This document shows positions 1-5,437 of a stretch of DNA of 5,471 nt, in pieces. Origin of the DNA: Pseudomonadota bacterium (lineage in GTDB: Bacteria > Pseudomonadota > Alphaproteobacteria > Azospirillales > Azospirillaceae); the NCBI GenBank assembly GCA_023412175.1, contig JAEYOB010000781.1, positions 1-5,471 of the forward strand, written 5' to 3'. Under the pieces are notes generated by a model. The model made no database searches. It saw only the letters and a program-made list of their open reading frames with translations, and was not told where the DNA came from. A program made the position numbers and the translations under genes. Numbering within the stretch: position 1 is the stretch's first letter; each line of letters opens with the position of its first letter.

Positions 1-2775
1 GTCGCGGGTGGTGCCGCCGGCCTCGCGGATGTAGTCCTCCGGCGCCTTGCCGGAGCGGAACTGCAAGGCGGCCGGACGCAGCACCTCGCCGGACACGGCA
101 ACGGTCAGCGGGCGCTTGGGAATCAGGATGAGGTCGTCTGCCTCCAGCAGCACGTCCAGTTCGGGGCGCTGGCGGAGCACCGCCGGATCGGCTTCGACGA
201 CGATCCGGCCCGGCGGCTCGGCACCGCGGAGCTCGGCCACCAGTTGGCGGGTGAGGGCGACGTCCTCGGGGTTCACCGGATCGCCCTTGGCCTTGGCGCG
301 CAGAAGCGCGCGCTCGATGGCGCGGGCATCCTGTTCGAACTCCTGCTTCTGGCGGCGGCGCTCGCCGGCGCGGGTGAAGATGGTGCCGGCCGGGTACGCC
401 TCGTCGGTCAGGCCGCCGGCCCGGCCGATCAGCGAGGCCAGCGTCTCGTCGCGCGTCACATCGTACGATCCGGGGCGGCGCACCGCGCCGGCGATGGTGA
501 CCGCGCGCTCCTCCAGCAACACCGGCGCGGCGTTGACGCGGATCGCGTCGCCGGCGCCGACGGTCAGCCTTCCGGCGCCACTCTGGCCGAGGTTGACGGT
601 GCGCCGGACCGCCGCGCCGCTGCCGGACGTGACCTCGATACCGGTCAGGTCGGCGCCGGCTGTCGGCCCGCCCGTCGCGTCGATCAGCGCGTCGAGCGTC
701 GCCGCACCCGCCACCGGGTAGGCGCCCGGCTGCAACACCGCGCCGCGCACCTGCACGACCCGTTCCAGGAACAACGCCGCTACCGCCGGATCGGTCGCTT
801 CACCGCCGCCCACGAACGGTGTCGGCGCGGAGGCGGAGGGGGTGGCGATCGGGACACCGGACAGAGGTCTGATGACGGGGGCCGCCGACACCAGCGAGGC
901 GTCGATGGCCGGAGCTACGATGGTGCGCACACGCTCCGCCGACAGCAGGTGGACACGGTCGTGGTTCGCCAGGGCCCGGTCGGCGCGCCCCGCCGCCACC
1001 TCCTGCGGCGAGAAGGGAATGAGCTGGCGGGCCAGCGTGCGGCGGTCGTGCCGCTCGATCACCGCCATCAGCGGATAGACACCGGGCAGAAAGGCGTTTC
1101 CATCGGCCAGCGCCCGGCGCAGCGTCGGGGCGGTGGCCAGAGGCCGCACGCCGGGATGCCGCACATGACCAAGCAGTTCATAGAGCGGTTCGTCGGACTC
1201 AACGATGGCGCCGCGCCGGCCAGAGGCCCCGCCCATGGCGACCGCCGGCCGCACCGCGGGGTAAAATCCGGGGCGCGGCACTCCGGTGCGCAGCAGCGTG
1301 GCGTGCGACAGCGCAAAGGCCAGGAGATCCGGGTATTCGTCGAAGACCGGCGGGCAGGTGGCGGTGCTGCCGGTCATCGTAGCGGCGGTCCGCGCCTGCG
1401 GTCCGCGCGCGAGTGTGCCGTCCGGTTCGGCGGCCAGCGCGCGGGCCAGCACCTCCAGGCCGCGGCATCCGGCGCCTGAGGGGGCTTGGCCGCCGCGCAG
1501 CAGCGCCAGCACCGCCTCGGAGGTGAGGAAATCCACATCCTCGGCACCGAGAACGATCAGTGCGTCGCCATCGGCCAGACGGGGATCCTCCTCCCCGTCC
1601 AGCACGGCGGCGAGGTCGACCGGGCGCAGCACCCGCGACCGCGTGCGCGGATCGGTGGCAGCCAGGGCGGCAAAGGGCAGGTACGGTTCCGGCCGCAGAT
1701 CCTCAGGGCGCAGCAGGCCGCGCAGCGTGCGCGCCTTCGTCAGTTCGCGCGGGCCGGGGCGGTGCACGTGCCCCTCCAGCCGCACGGTGTTGCGGCGGTT
1801 CTCCTGTCGGGGCGTGAGCAGGAGCAGGTCGCCGTCGCCGAACTGGGGCGTCTCGGTCTCGGCCATCTCCTCGCTGCGTTCCTCGCCGTTGGCGGCGATG
1901 GCGAGGCGGAGCGCCCGCGCCGAGCCGGGGCGGACCATGCCGCCGGCCAATTCCCGCATCTCCGCCAGGGTCAGGCGGGACCTGGCGGCGGACAACTCGT
2001 AGATCCCCGGCCGCTTTACCGTGCCGGCCACCGCCACCGTCGCCCCCAGCGGCGGCACGACGATGCGGTCGCCATCGCGCAGTCGCTCGTCGGCCGCACC
2101 GGCGCCGGGATTCAGCAGGTCATACAGATCGATGGTGCGCTCCGGGCCGCCGGGCCGGACGAGCCGGATGCGCCGCAGCGAGCCGTCCGGGGTGATGCCG
2201 CCGGCGGCGGTCAGCGCGTCCAGCACGGTGGCGAAGGCGGTCAGTTCAAGGCGGCCGGGCCGCCGCACCGGGCCGAGCACGAAGATGCCGATGCGCCGCA
2301 CCTCGGCCAGGGAGATGAACACCTCCACGTCCAGGTGCGCGGCGGACATGGCGGCCTGCACCTCCTCGCGCACCTCGGCCAGCGTGCGGCCCGCGGCGGC
2401 CACCGGGCGCAGATCGTCGAGCAGAAGGCGCCCCTCGGCGTCGACGACGATGCGTTTGCTGGCGGTCTTCTGGCCGCGCAGCATCACCGCGAGCGTGTCG
2501 CCGATGCCCAGCTGGTAGTCGCCCTGCACGGCGCCCAGCGTGGCGGTGACGGCGCCTTCCGGCGCTCCGATGAACTGGTCGTAGCCGAACTGACGCAAGG
2601 GTGCGCCTGCGCGGGCGGAAAAGGCCGCTTCCACGGCAGATTGTGCGGGCAGGGAGGGGGCCGCGGCGTGCGGACGCGTTTGCACCGGGTCGGCAGCCGG
2701 TGCCGCATGAACCCACAGGACCAGCGCCGCGACCGGTATCGATTGGGCGATTATTGTCCGCGCAAAAGCAAGCAT
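1..2775 (-). CDS. Multi-SLBB polysaccharide export protein (3' end outside window)
   Basis: I translated this frame by hand: 925 codons from ATG at 2775 to the left edge without a stop, so the C-terminus is missing. Residues 1-27 form a Sec signal peptide (Arg6, hydrophobic 8-22, cleavage near A25-P-A27). There is no lipobox Cys, so unlike Wza it should not be a lipoprotein. Residues 86-160 match a Poly_export domain (GDYQLGIGDTL start). SLBB-type repeats with the G-x-V-x-x-P-G core follow at about 163, 247, 331, 534, 673, 758 and 891 (the last cut by the edge). Several end in a GD-rich strand such as GDRIVVPP. A charged helical insert spans about 802-854, and a non-SLBB insert about 411-530 holds the only two cysteines. 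Known members of the family form or line outer-membrane/periplasmic conduits for capsule or exopolysaccharide. The size and repeats recall large Vibrio OtnA/WbfF-type exporters more than 380-residue Wza. The start is firm: an in-frame TGA lies seven codons upstream. The ribosome site (TGGA, 2782-2785) is weak. Confidence 0.9.
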   Translation of the reverse strand, partial: MLAFARTIIAQSIPVAALVLWVHAAPAADPVQTRPHAAAPSLPAQSAVEAAFSARAGAPLRQFGYDQFIGAPEGAVTATLGAVQGDYQLGIGDTLAVMLRGQKTASKRIVVDAEGRLLLDDLRPVAAAGRTLAEVREEVQAAMSAAHLDVEVFISLAEVRRIGIFVLGPVRRPGRLELTAFATVLDALTAAGGITPDGSLRRIRLVRPGGPERTIDLYDLLNPGAGAADERLRDGDRIVVPPLGATVAVAGTVKRPGIYELSAARSRLTLAEMRELAGGMVRPGSARALRLAIAANGEERSEEMAETETPQFGDGDLLLLTPRQENRRNTVRLEGHVHRPGPRELTKARTLRGLLRPEDLRPEPYLPFAALAATDPRTRSRVLRPVDLAAVLDGEEDPRLADGDALIVLGAEDVDFLTSEAVLALLRGGQAPSGAGCRGLEVLARALAAEPDGTLARGPQARTAATMTGSTATCPPVFDEYPDLLAFALSHATLLRTGVPRPGFYPAVRPAVAMGGASGRRGAIVESDEPLYELLGHVRHPGVRPLATAPTLRRALADGNAFLPGVYPLMAVIERHDRRTLARQLIPFSPQEVAAGRADRALANHDRVHLLSAERVRTIVAPAIDASLVSAAPVIRPLSGVPIATPSASAPTPFVGGGEATDPAVAALFLERVVQVRGAVLQPGAYPVAGAATLDALIDATGGPTAGADLTGIEVTSGSGAAVRRTVNLGQSGAGRLTVGAGDAIRVNAAPVLLEERAVTIAGAVRRPGSYDVTRDETLASLIGRAGGLTDEAYPAGTIFTRAGERRRQKQEFEQDARAIERALLRAKAKGDPVNPEDVALTRQLVAELRGAEPPGRIVVEADPAVLRQRPELDVLLEADDLILIPKRPLTVAVSGEVLRPAALQFRSGKAPEDYIREAGGTTRD

Positions 2776-2786
2776 GGAGTGTCCAG

Positions 2787-2805
2787 TACGATTTCACACA
2801 TCGTA
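2787..2805. promoter_or_regulatory. Perfect inverted repeat TACGAT-N7-ATCGTA beside the exporter start
   Basis: Six-base arms at 2787-2792 and 2800-2805 are exact reverse complements, separated by 7 bases. The element lies 12-30 bases upstream of the exporter ATG and 2 bases from its weak ribosome site. It could be a DNA operator or, if transcribed, a leader hairpin that hides or presents the ribosome site. Which of these it is cannot be told from sequence alone. Confidence 0.4.
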
Positions 2806-2806
2806 G

Positions 2807-2822
2807 GCAGGCGCATGCCTGC
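2807..2822. promoter_or_regulatory. Perfect inverted repeat GCAGGC-GCAT-GCCTGC
   Basis: Six-base arms (2807-2812, 2817-2822) surround a 4-base centre. It sits one base from the neighbouring TACGAT repeat and five bases from the next palindrome at 2828-2846. In RNA it would make a short GC-rich hairpin with a tetraloop, but no T run follows on either strand, so it is not a plain intrinsic terminator. A protein-binding site or a leader structure of the exporter mRNA are the likelier readings. Confidence 0.35.
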
Positions 2823-2827
2823 GAATA

Positions 2828-2846
2828 GGCATACATTTGCGTGTAT
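2828..2846. promoter_or_regulatory. Candidate operator, copy A of GGCATACAT-N4-GTGTAT
   Basis: The core ATACA-N6-TGTAT is a perfect two-fold palindrome (2831-2835 and 2842-2846). The flanking GGC and the fixed spacing recur exactly in the aguB-marR intergenic region (4667-4685). A palindrome with 5-base arms and an 11-base centre-to-centre half-site distance suits a dimeric helix-turn-helix regulator. It lies 53 bases upstream of the exporter ATG and about 77-95 bases upstream of the predicted start of the rightward transcript. I do not recognise the cognate regulator. Confidence 0.45.
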
Positions 2847-2854
2847 CTTTGCCG

Positions 2855-2889
2855 AATGCAACGCGCAATTGCAGTGGCGCCGTTGCATT
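2855..2889. promoter_or_regulatory. 35-bp inverted repeat AATGCAACG-N17-CGTTGCATT
   Basis: Nine-base arms at 2855-2863 and 2881-2889 are perfect reverse complements, separated by 17 bases that contain the palindromes CAATTG and GGCGCC. The right arm runs into the predicted -35 element (2888-2893) of the rightward promoter. Binding here could therefore control the SprA-like gene directly, and possibly the exporter from the other side. The half-site spacing of 26 bases centre to centre is about two and a half helical turns. This is an operator candidate, with no named regulator. Confidence 0.4.
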
Positions 2890-2916
2890 GCGGATCGGGC
2901 GCGAGGGGGGTACGAT
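2888..2916 (+). promoter_or_regulatory. Predicted sigma-70-type promoter of the SprA-like gene
   Basis: TTGCGG (2888-2893) is followed by exactly 17 bases and then TACGAT (2911-2916), which matches four of six positions of TATAAT. Transcription would start near 2923, giving a leader of about 23 bases to the ATG at 2946. The -35 matches only the TTG of TTGACA. The same placement argues against any translation start upstream of 2923. No equally good promoter was found for the exporter on the minus strand. Confidence 0.4.
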
Positions 2917-2945
2917 GGGTGATCTTCGGTATGGAGAGTCCGGGG

Positions 2946-3656
2946 ATGGACATTTCGCGGATCGGGTCCGACGCGCCGTACCGGCCGCTTCAGTGGGCGG
3001 GCCGAACGGCGGAATCCGTCCCTGAGACATCGGCCCGATCCGATCCCAAGGCGGATGCAAAGCCGGCCGGCAGCGGCCGTGCGCCCGGCGAGCCGCTGAC
3101 CGACGAGCAGCAGAAGCAGGTCGATAAGCACAAAGCACGCGACACGAAGGTGCGCCAGCACGAGGCGGCGCATCAGGCGGCCGGCGGCGGCCTCGTGGGC
3201 GGGGCGTCCTTCACCTACCAGGAAGGACCGGACGGCCGGCGCTATGCCATTGGTGGCGAAGTGCCGATCACTGCCGGCGGGGCCAGTTCGCCGGAAGCCA
3301 CCATTCGCAAGATGGATCAGGTCAAGCGCGCCGCGCTGGCCCCGGCCGACCCGTCCGGGCAGGATCTTGCCGTCGCCGCAGCAGCCACAGCGGCCCAGGC
3401 CCAGGCCCGGCAGGAGTTGAGCAAGGCCGAGGCCGCGGAACAGGCCGGCACCGGAGGGGAGGGCACGGGCGGGGAAAAGATGGGCAGTCTTCCGGAATCC
3501 GTCTCTCGCCGCACGGATGTGGAGAATGCCGCGGTGCCGAACATGCCGGGCCAGGATGCCGCCTCCCGCGCGCTGGCAGCACGCGGGATTGCGGCCTACG
3601 GCGCGGCGGCGCAAATCAACGCCGCCCCCACCTACGCGTCAGCCCTTTTCGCCTAA
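2946..3656 (+). CDS. SprA-related putative zinc metalloprotease (CJM1_0395-like)
   Basis: The product is 236 residues, with no signal peptide or membrane segment, so it is probably cytoplasmic. The diagnostic block is D-x-x-V-R-x-HEAAH (His72, Glu73, His76), followed by a Gly-rich stretch, then Y-Q-E-G-P-D-G-R-R-Y-A-I-G-G-E-V (91-106), then P-E-A-T-I-R-K and A-L-A-P-A-D-P-S (about 116-138). This is the pattern of the SprA-related family (Pfam PF12118), named putative metalloprotease from its HExxH motif; its substrate is unknown to me. Glu105 could be a third metal ligand (inference). Residues 141-166 are Ala/Gln/Glu-rich and helical, 168-177 are Gly-rich, and the last 25 residues are Ala-rich. 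I chose ATG 2946 because GGAGAG (2933-2938) stands 7 bases before it and the promoter lies just upstream. ATG 2931 (five residues longer) is the alternative. The gene diverges from the exporter and overlaps the end of aguB. Confidence 0.8.
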   Translation: MDISRIGSDAPYRPLQWAGRTAESVPETSARSDPKADAKPAGSGRAPGEPLTDEQQKQVDKHKARDTKVRQHEAAHQAAGGGLVGGASFTYQEGPDGRRYAIGGEVPITAGGASSPEATIRKMDQVKRAALAPADPSGQDLAVAAAATAAQAQARQELSKAEAAEQAGTGGEGTGGEKMGSLPESVSRRTDVENAAVPNMPGQDAASRALAARGIAAYGAAAQINAAPTYASALFA

Positions 3657-4528
3657 CGCCTGGTTTCGCCGTCCAGCGTCAGCAACGGGCCGTAGAACTC
3701 CGGCCGCCGGTCGCGGAACACGCCCCAGGAGGCGCGCTGTTGCGCAAGGCGGTCCAGATCAAAGCTGGCGGTCAGCACCGTCTGGCTTTCACGGTCTGCC
3801 TGGGCGACGATCTCGCCATGCGGGCCGGCGATGAAGGACGAGCCGTAGAAGGTGATGCCGCAGCTCTCCGCGTCCTCGCGCCCGATGCGGTTGGAAGCGA
3901 TCAGCGGCATCAGGTTGGCGCCGGCGTGGCCTTGCATGACGCGCGTCCAATGGTCACGGCTGTCGAGGGAGGCGTCCTGCGGCTCCGAACCGATGGCGGT
4001 CGGGTAGAACAGCAACTCCGCGCCCTTCAGCGCCATGATGCGCGCGCTCTCCGGGAACCACTGGTCCCAGCACACCGCGGTGCCGATGGTGGCGTAACGG
4101 GTCTTGTAAACCTGGAAGCCGGTGTCGCCGGGGCTGAAGTAGAACTTCTCCTGGTAGCCGGGGCCATCGGGGATGTGCGACTTGCGGTACACGCCCAGCA
4201 CCCGGCCGTCGGCGTCGATGATGGCCAGCGAGTTGTAGTAGGCGGTGTTGGCGCGCTCGAAGAAGCTGACCGGCAGCACCACACCCAGTTCGGCGGCCAG
4301 CGCGGACATGCGCGCTATCACCGGGTGGCCCTCGGCGGGCGCCGCCAGGGCGAACAGCTCGGGTTTCTGGTCCTTGCAGAAGTACGGCGTCTCGAACAAC
4401 TCCTGCAGCAGCACGATCTGTGCGCCGCGGCCGGCAGCCTCGCGCACCAGCGCCTCGGCGCGCCCGACATTGGCGTCGCGGTCCCAGGTACAGGCCATCT
4501 GCGTGGCTGCGACGGTCACGGTCCTCAT
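3653..4528 (-). CDS. aguB: N-carbamoylputrescine amidase (nitrilase superfamily)
   Basis: The product is 291 residues, the usual length for AguB (EC 3.5.1.53). It hydrolyses N-carbamoylputrescine to putrescine, CO2 and ammonia, the last step of the agmatine deiminase route to putrescine, in the cytoplasm. The nitrilase triad is visible: Glu43 in LQELFETPYF, Lys116 in VYRKSHIPD and Cys153 in AVCWDQWFPE. The N-terminus MRTVTVAATQMAC and the segments GPGYQEKFYFSPGD (122-135) and SWGVFRDRRPE (267-277) are typical of AguB rather than of other amidases. I chose ATG 4528 because GGAAGGAG (4547-4540) lies 11 bases upstream and the protein family starts here; an upstream ATG at 4591 would add 21 unconserved residues. 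The usual partner aguA (agmatine deiminase) is not in the window. The divergent marR gene may regulate it. The TAG stop overlaps the TAA of the SprA-like gene. Confidence 0.93.
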   Translation of the reverse strand: MRTVTVAATQMACTWDRDANVGRAEALVREAAGRGAQIVLLQELFETPYFCKDQKPELFALAAPAEGHPVIARMSALAAELGVVLPVSFFERANTAYYNSLAIIDADGRVLGVYRKSHIPDGPGYQEKFYFSPGDTGFQVYKTRYATIGTAVCWDQWFPESARIMALKGAELLFYPTAIGSEPQDASLDSRDHWTRVMQGHAGANLMPLIASNRIGREDAESCGITFYGSSFIAGPHGEIVAQADRESQTVLTASFDLDRLAQQRASWGVFRDRRPEFYGPLLTLDGETRR

Positions 4529-4620
4529 TGGTCTCGACTCTCCTTCCTGGTGCGATGGATGTTGGCCGCAAGCGAATTGGCAAGAAACCATGTCCGGTGT
4601 GTCGCCTTTAGCTGCCTATG

Positions 4621-4634
4621 CATACCCGGATATG
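4621..4634. promoter_or_regulatory. Small palindrome CATA-CCCGGA-TATG
   Basis: Four-base arms are exact, and the inner CCGG adds two more pairs, so six of seven pairs match over 14 bases. The left half, with the preceding G, reads GCATAC, the same word that starts the shared operator candidate 46 bases to the right. It may be a second, weaker site for the same protein, upstream of aguB (93-106 bases before its ATG). It is short enough to occur by chance. Confidence 0.25.
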
Positions 4635-4666
4635 ATGAAAAACTGCGGTATTTCAACGAAATGGCG

Positions 4667-4685
4667 GGCATACATACTTGTGTAT
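4667..4685. promoter_or_regulatory. Candidate operator, copy B of GGCATACAT-N4-GTGTAT
   Basis: The core ATACA (4670-4674), six bases, TGTAT (4681-4685) is a perfect palindrome. One further pair outward (G4668-C4687) also matches after a single mismatch. All 15 fixed positions and the gap are the same as in copy A at 2828-2846. It lies 139 bases upstream of the aguB ATG and about 100 bases upstream of the predicted marR promoter. The adjacent MarR protein is one candidate binder, but a regulator encoded elsewhere is equally possible. Confidence 0.45.
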
Positions 4686-4774
4686 ACGCTTGATTTTTCC
4701 GCAGGTTCCAGTCGTTGTTCCGTAAGCTTTGCAGAAGTACCGAACATATCATTGCATGCGTATGGCGTGATGCA

Positions 4775-4796
4775 GCGCTTTTTCTTTGCGCTTTTT
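4775..4796. repeat. Direct repeat GCGCTTTTT x2, 13-bp period
   Basis: GCGCTTTTT occurs at 4775-4783 and 4788-4796, separated by CTTT. The second copy overlaps the predicted -35 of marR (4786-4791). It may be a tandem half-site for a regulator or a small slippage duplication. The T runs are not preceded by a matching stem, so it does not look like a terminator. Confidence 0.4.
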
Positions 4797-4813
4797 AGAG
4801 AAACGGTTATGAT
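4786..4813 (+). promoter_or_regulatory. Predicted sigma-70-type promoter of marR
   Basis: TTGCGC (4786-4791) is followed by 16 bases and then TATGAT (4808-4813), five of six matches to TATAAT. Transcription would begin near 4820, leaving a leader of about 70 bases. A small palindrome GAAT-AA-ATTC (4816-4825) lies at the expected start point, where an autorepressor of the MarR kind could bind. The placement is a reading by eye, not a scored prediction. Confidence 0.45.
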
Positions 4814-4890
4814 CGGAATAAATTCAACCATGTCGTCCGGGGCGATCCCGCGCCCGAGGTACTGCCGGCGACTGCGGAAAGATTGTTTGG

Positions 4891-5409
4891 ATGCAGGGTC
4901 CTTTCAAGAGGTACGGAGCCGCGTTGGCCTTGGCAACCAACAGCAATGGCATGACTGCCGAAAGCGTCGATGCAAACCTGTCGCACGCTGTCCGCGACGT
5001 GCACCGGTCCTTCTCGCGTGTGCTGCAATCGCGGATCGCCGCACATGGCGTCAGCATGGGGCAATGGTTCTTCCTCCGCGCCTTGTGGGAGGAGGACGGC
5101 CTGACCCAGCGTGAGCTGAGCCAGCGCGTCGGCATGATGGAGCCGACCACCGTCACCGCGCTCAACACCATGGAACACAAGGGCTTGGTCGAGCGGGTGC
5201 GGAATGCCCATGACCGGCGCAAGGTGAACATATTCCTCACCGCGCACGGCCGCGCCCTGAAGGAGGTGCTGCTTGACTGTGCGTCCGAGGTGAACGAGCA
5301 GGCCGTAAAGGGCATTCCCCCGGAAGACCTGCTGCGCACCATGGAGGTGCTGTGCCGCATCTCCGCCAACCTCGGCGGCACGGGCTTCCTCGGCGACGAT
5401 CTCGACTGA
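4891..5409 (+). CDS. MarR-family transcriptional regulator
   Basis: The product is 172 residues, slightly longer than a typical MarR protein (about 140-160) because of an N-terminal tail of about 25 residues. The fold can be followed: helix 1 about 27-52, SMGQWFFLRALWEEDG (55-70), the winged helix-turn-helix LTQRELSQRVGMMEPTTVTALNTME (starting at 71, recognition helix about 83-95), the wing with the family's NAHDRRKVNIFLT signature (105-117), and C-terminal dimerisation helices 118-160. Such proteins bind palindromic operators as dimers and release on binding a small ligand or on oxidation. Cys130 and Cys155 are present in the C-terminal helices, but nothing shows a redox role. The ligand is unknown. 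I chose ATG 4891 because GGAAAG (4876-4881) stands 9 bases upstream; ATG 4951 lacks a ribosome site but would give a more typical length. The gene diverges from aguB, so it may control aguB and itself. Confidence 0.87.
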   Translation: MQGPFKRYGAALALATNSNGMTAESVDANLSHAVRDVHRSFSRVLQSRIAAHGVSMGQWFFLRALWEEDGLTQRELSQRVGMMEPTTVTALNTMEHKGLVERVRNAHDRRKVNIFLTAHGRALKEVLLDCASEVNEQAVKGIPPEDLLRTMEVLCRISANLGGTGFLGDDLD

Positions 5410-5411
5410 AC

Positions 5412-5437
5412 GCCGAATTCCGGTGTCGGCCGAATTC
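5412..5437. repeat. Direct repeat GCCGAATTC x2 after marR
   Basis: GCCGAATTC occurs at 5412-5420 and 5429-5437, 17 bases apart, just after the marR stop. The first copy also forms GCCGA-N9-TCGGC (5412-5430), a weak hairpin without a following T run, so I do not call a terminator. Nothing else was recognised between 5410 and the window end. Confidence 0.35.

Larger units (their letters stand above)
4529..4890. other. AT-rich divergent intergenic region aguB-marR (362 bp)
   Basis: No convincing gene is seen here; the open frames crossing it are tails of out-of-frame shadows. The stretch 4621-4800 has 80 G/C in 180 bases by hand count (44%), against roughly 70% in the genes. It holds the aguB ribosome site (4540-4547), a CATA-N6-TATG palindrome (4621-4634), copy B of the shared operator candidate (4667-4685), a GCGCTTTTT direct repeat (4775-4796), and a predicted marR promoter (4786-4813). 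For aguB, the minus strand shows TTGAAA (4656-4651) as a possible -35, but no good -10 at the right spacing. The region is longer than two simple promoters need, so an unrecognised small RNA or further operators are possible. Confidence 0.6.

Noticed and set aside
244..2922. Long plus-strand open frames (244-1479 and 1486-2922) opposite the exporter
   Set aside because: They are antisense shadows of a GC-rich gene. Their products are Arg/Ala/Gly-rich with no domain, whereas the minus-strand frame gives a continuous protein with signal peptide and SLBB repeats.
2841..2945. Longer N-terminus for the SprA-like protein, starting at GTG 2841
   Set aside because: It would cover the inverted repeats and the predicted promoter, the extra residues look non-coding, and GGAGAG is well placed for ATG 2946.
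2246..3614. Minus-strand frames 2246-2953 and 2751-3614 crossing the exporter start, the intergenic region and the SprA-like gene
   Set aside because: They are out of frame with the exporter and lie antisense to, or across, recognised genes; their products are Arg/Pro-rich without motifs. They bridge the promoter region only because stops are rare in this composition.
4529..4591. Longer N-terminus for aguB from ATG 4591
   Set aside because: The strong GGAAGGAG ribosome site lies inside this stretch, and AguB proteins start at MRxVTVAATQM.
3740..4693. Plus-strand frame of 317 residues opposite aguB
   Set aside because: It is the complement of aguB, whose minus-strand product has the full nitrilase triad. 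The plus-strand product has no recognisable fold and runs into the AT-rich region.
4245..5114. Plus-strand frame of 289 residues across aguB, the intergenic region and the start of marR
   Set aside because: It is antisense to aguB and out of frame with marR; composition changes abruptly along it and no motif appears.
5412..5430. Hairpin GCCGA-N9-TCGGC as terminator of marR
   Set aside because: The stem is only 5 bp, the loop is 9 bases and no T run follows, so it does not meet the pattern of an intrinsic terminator.
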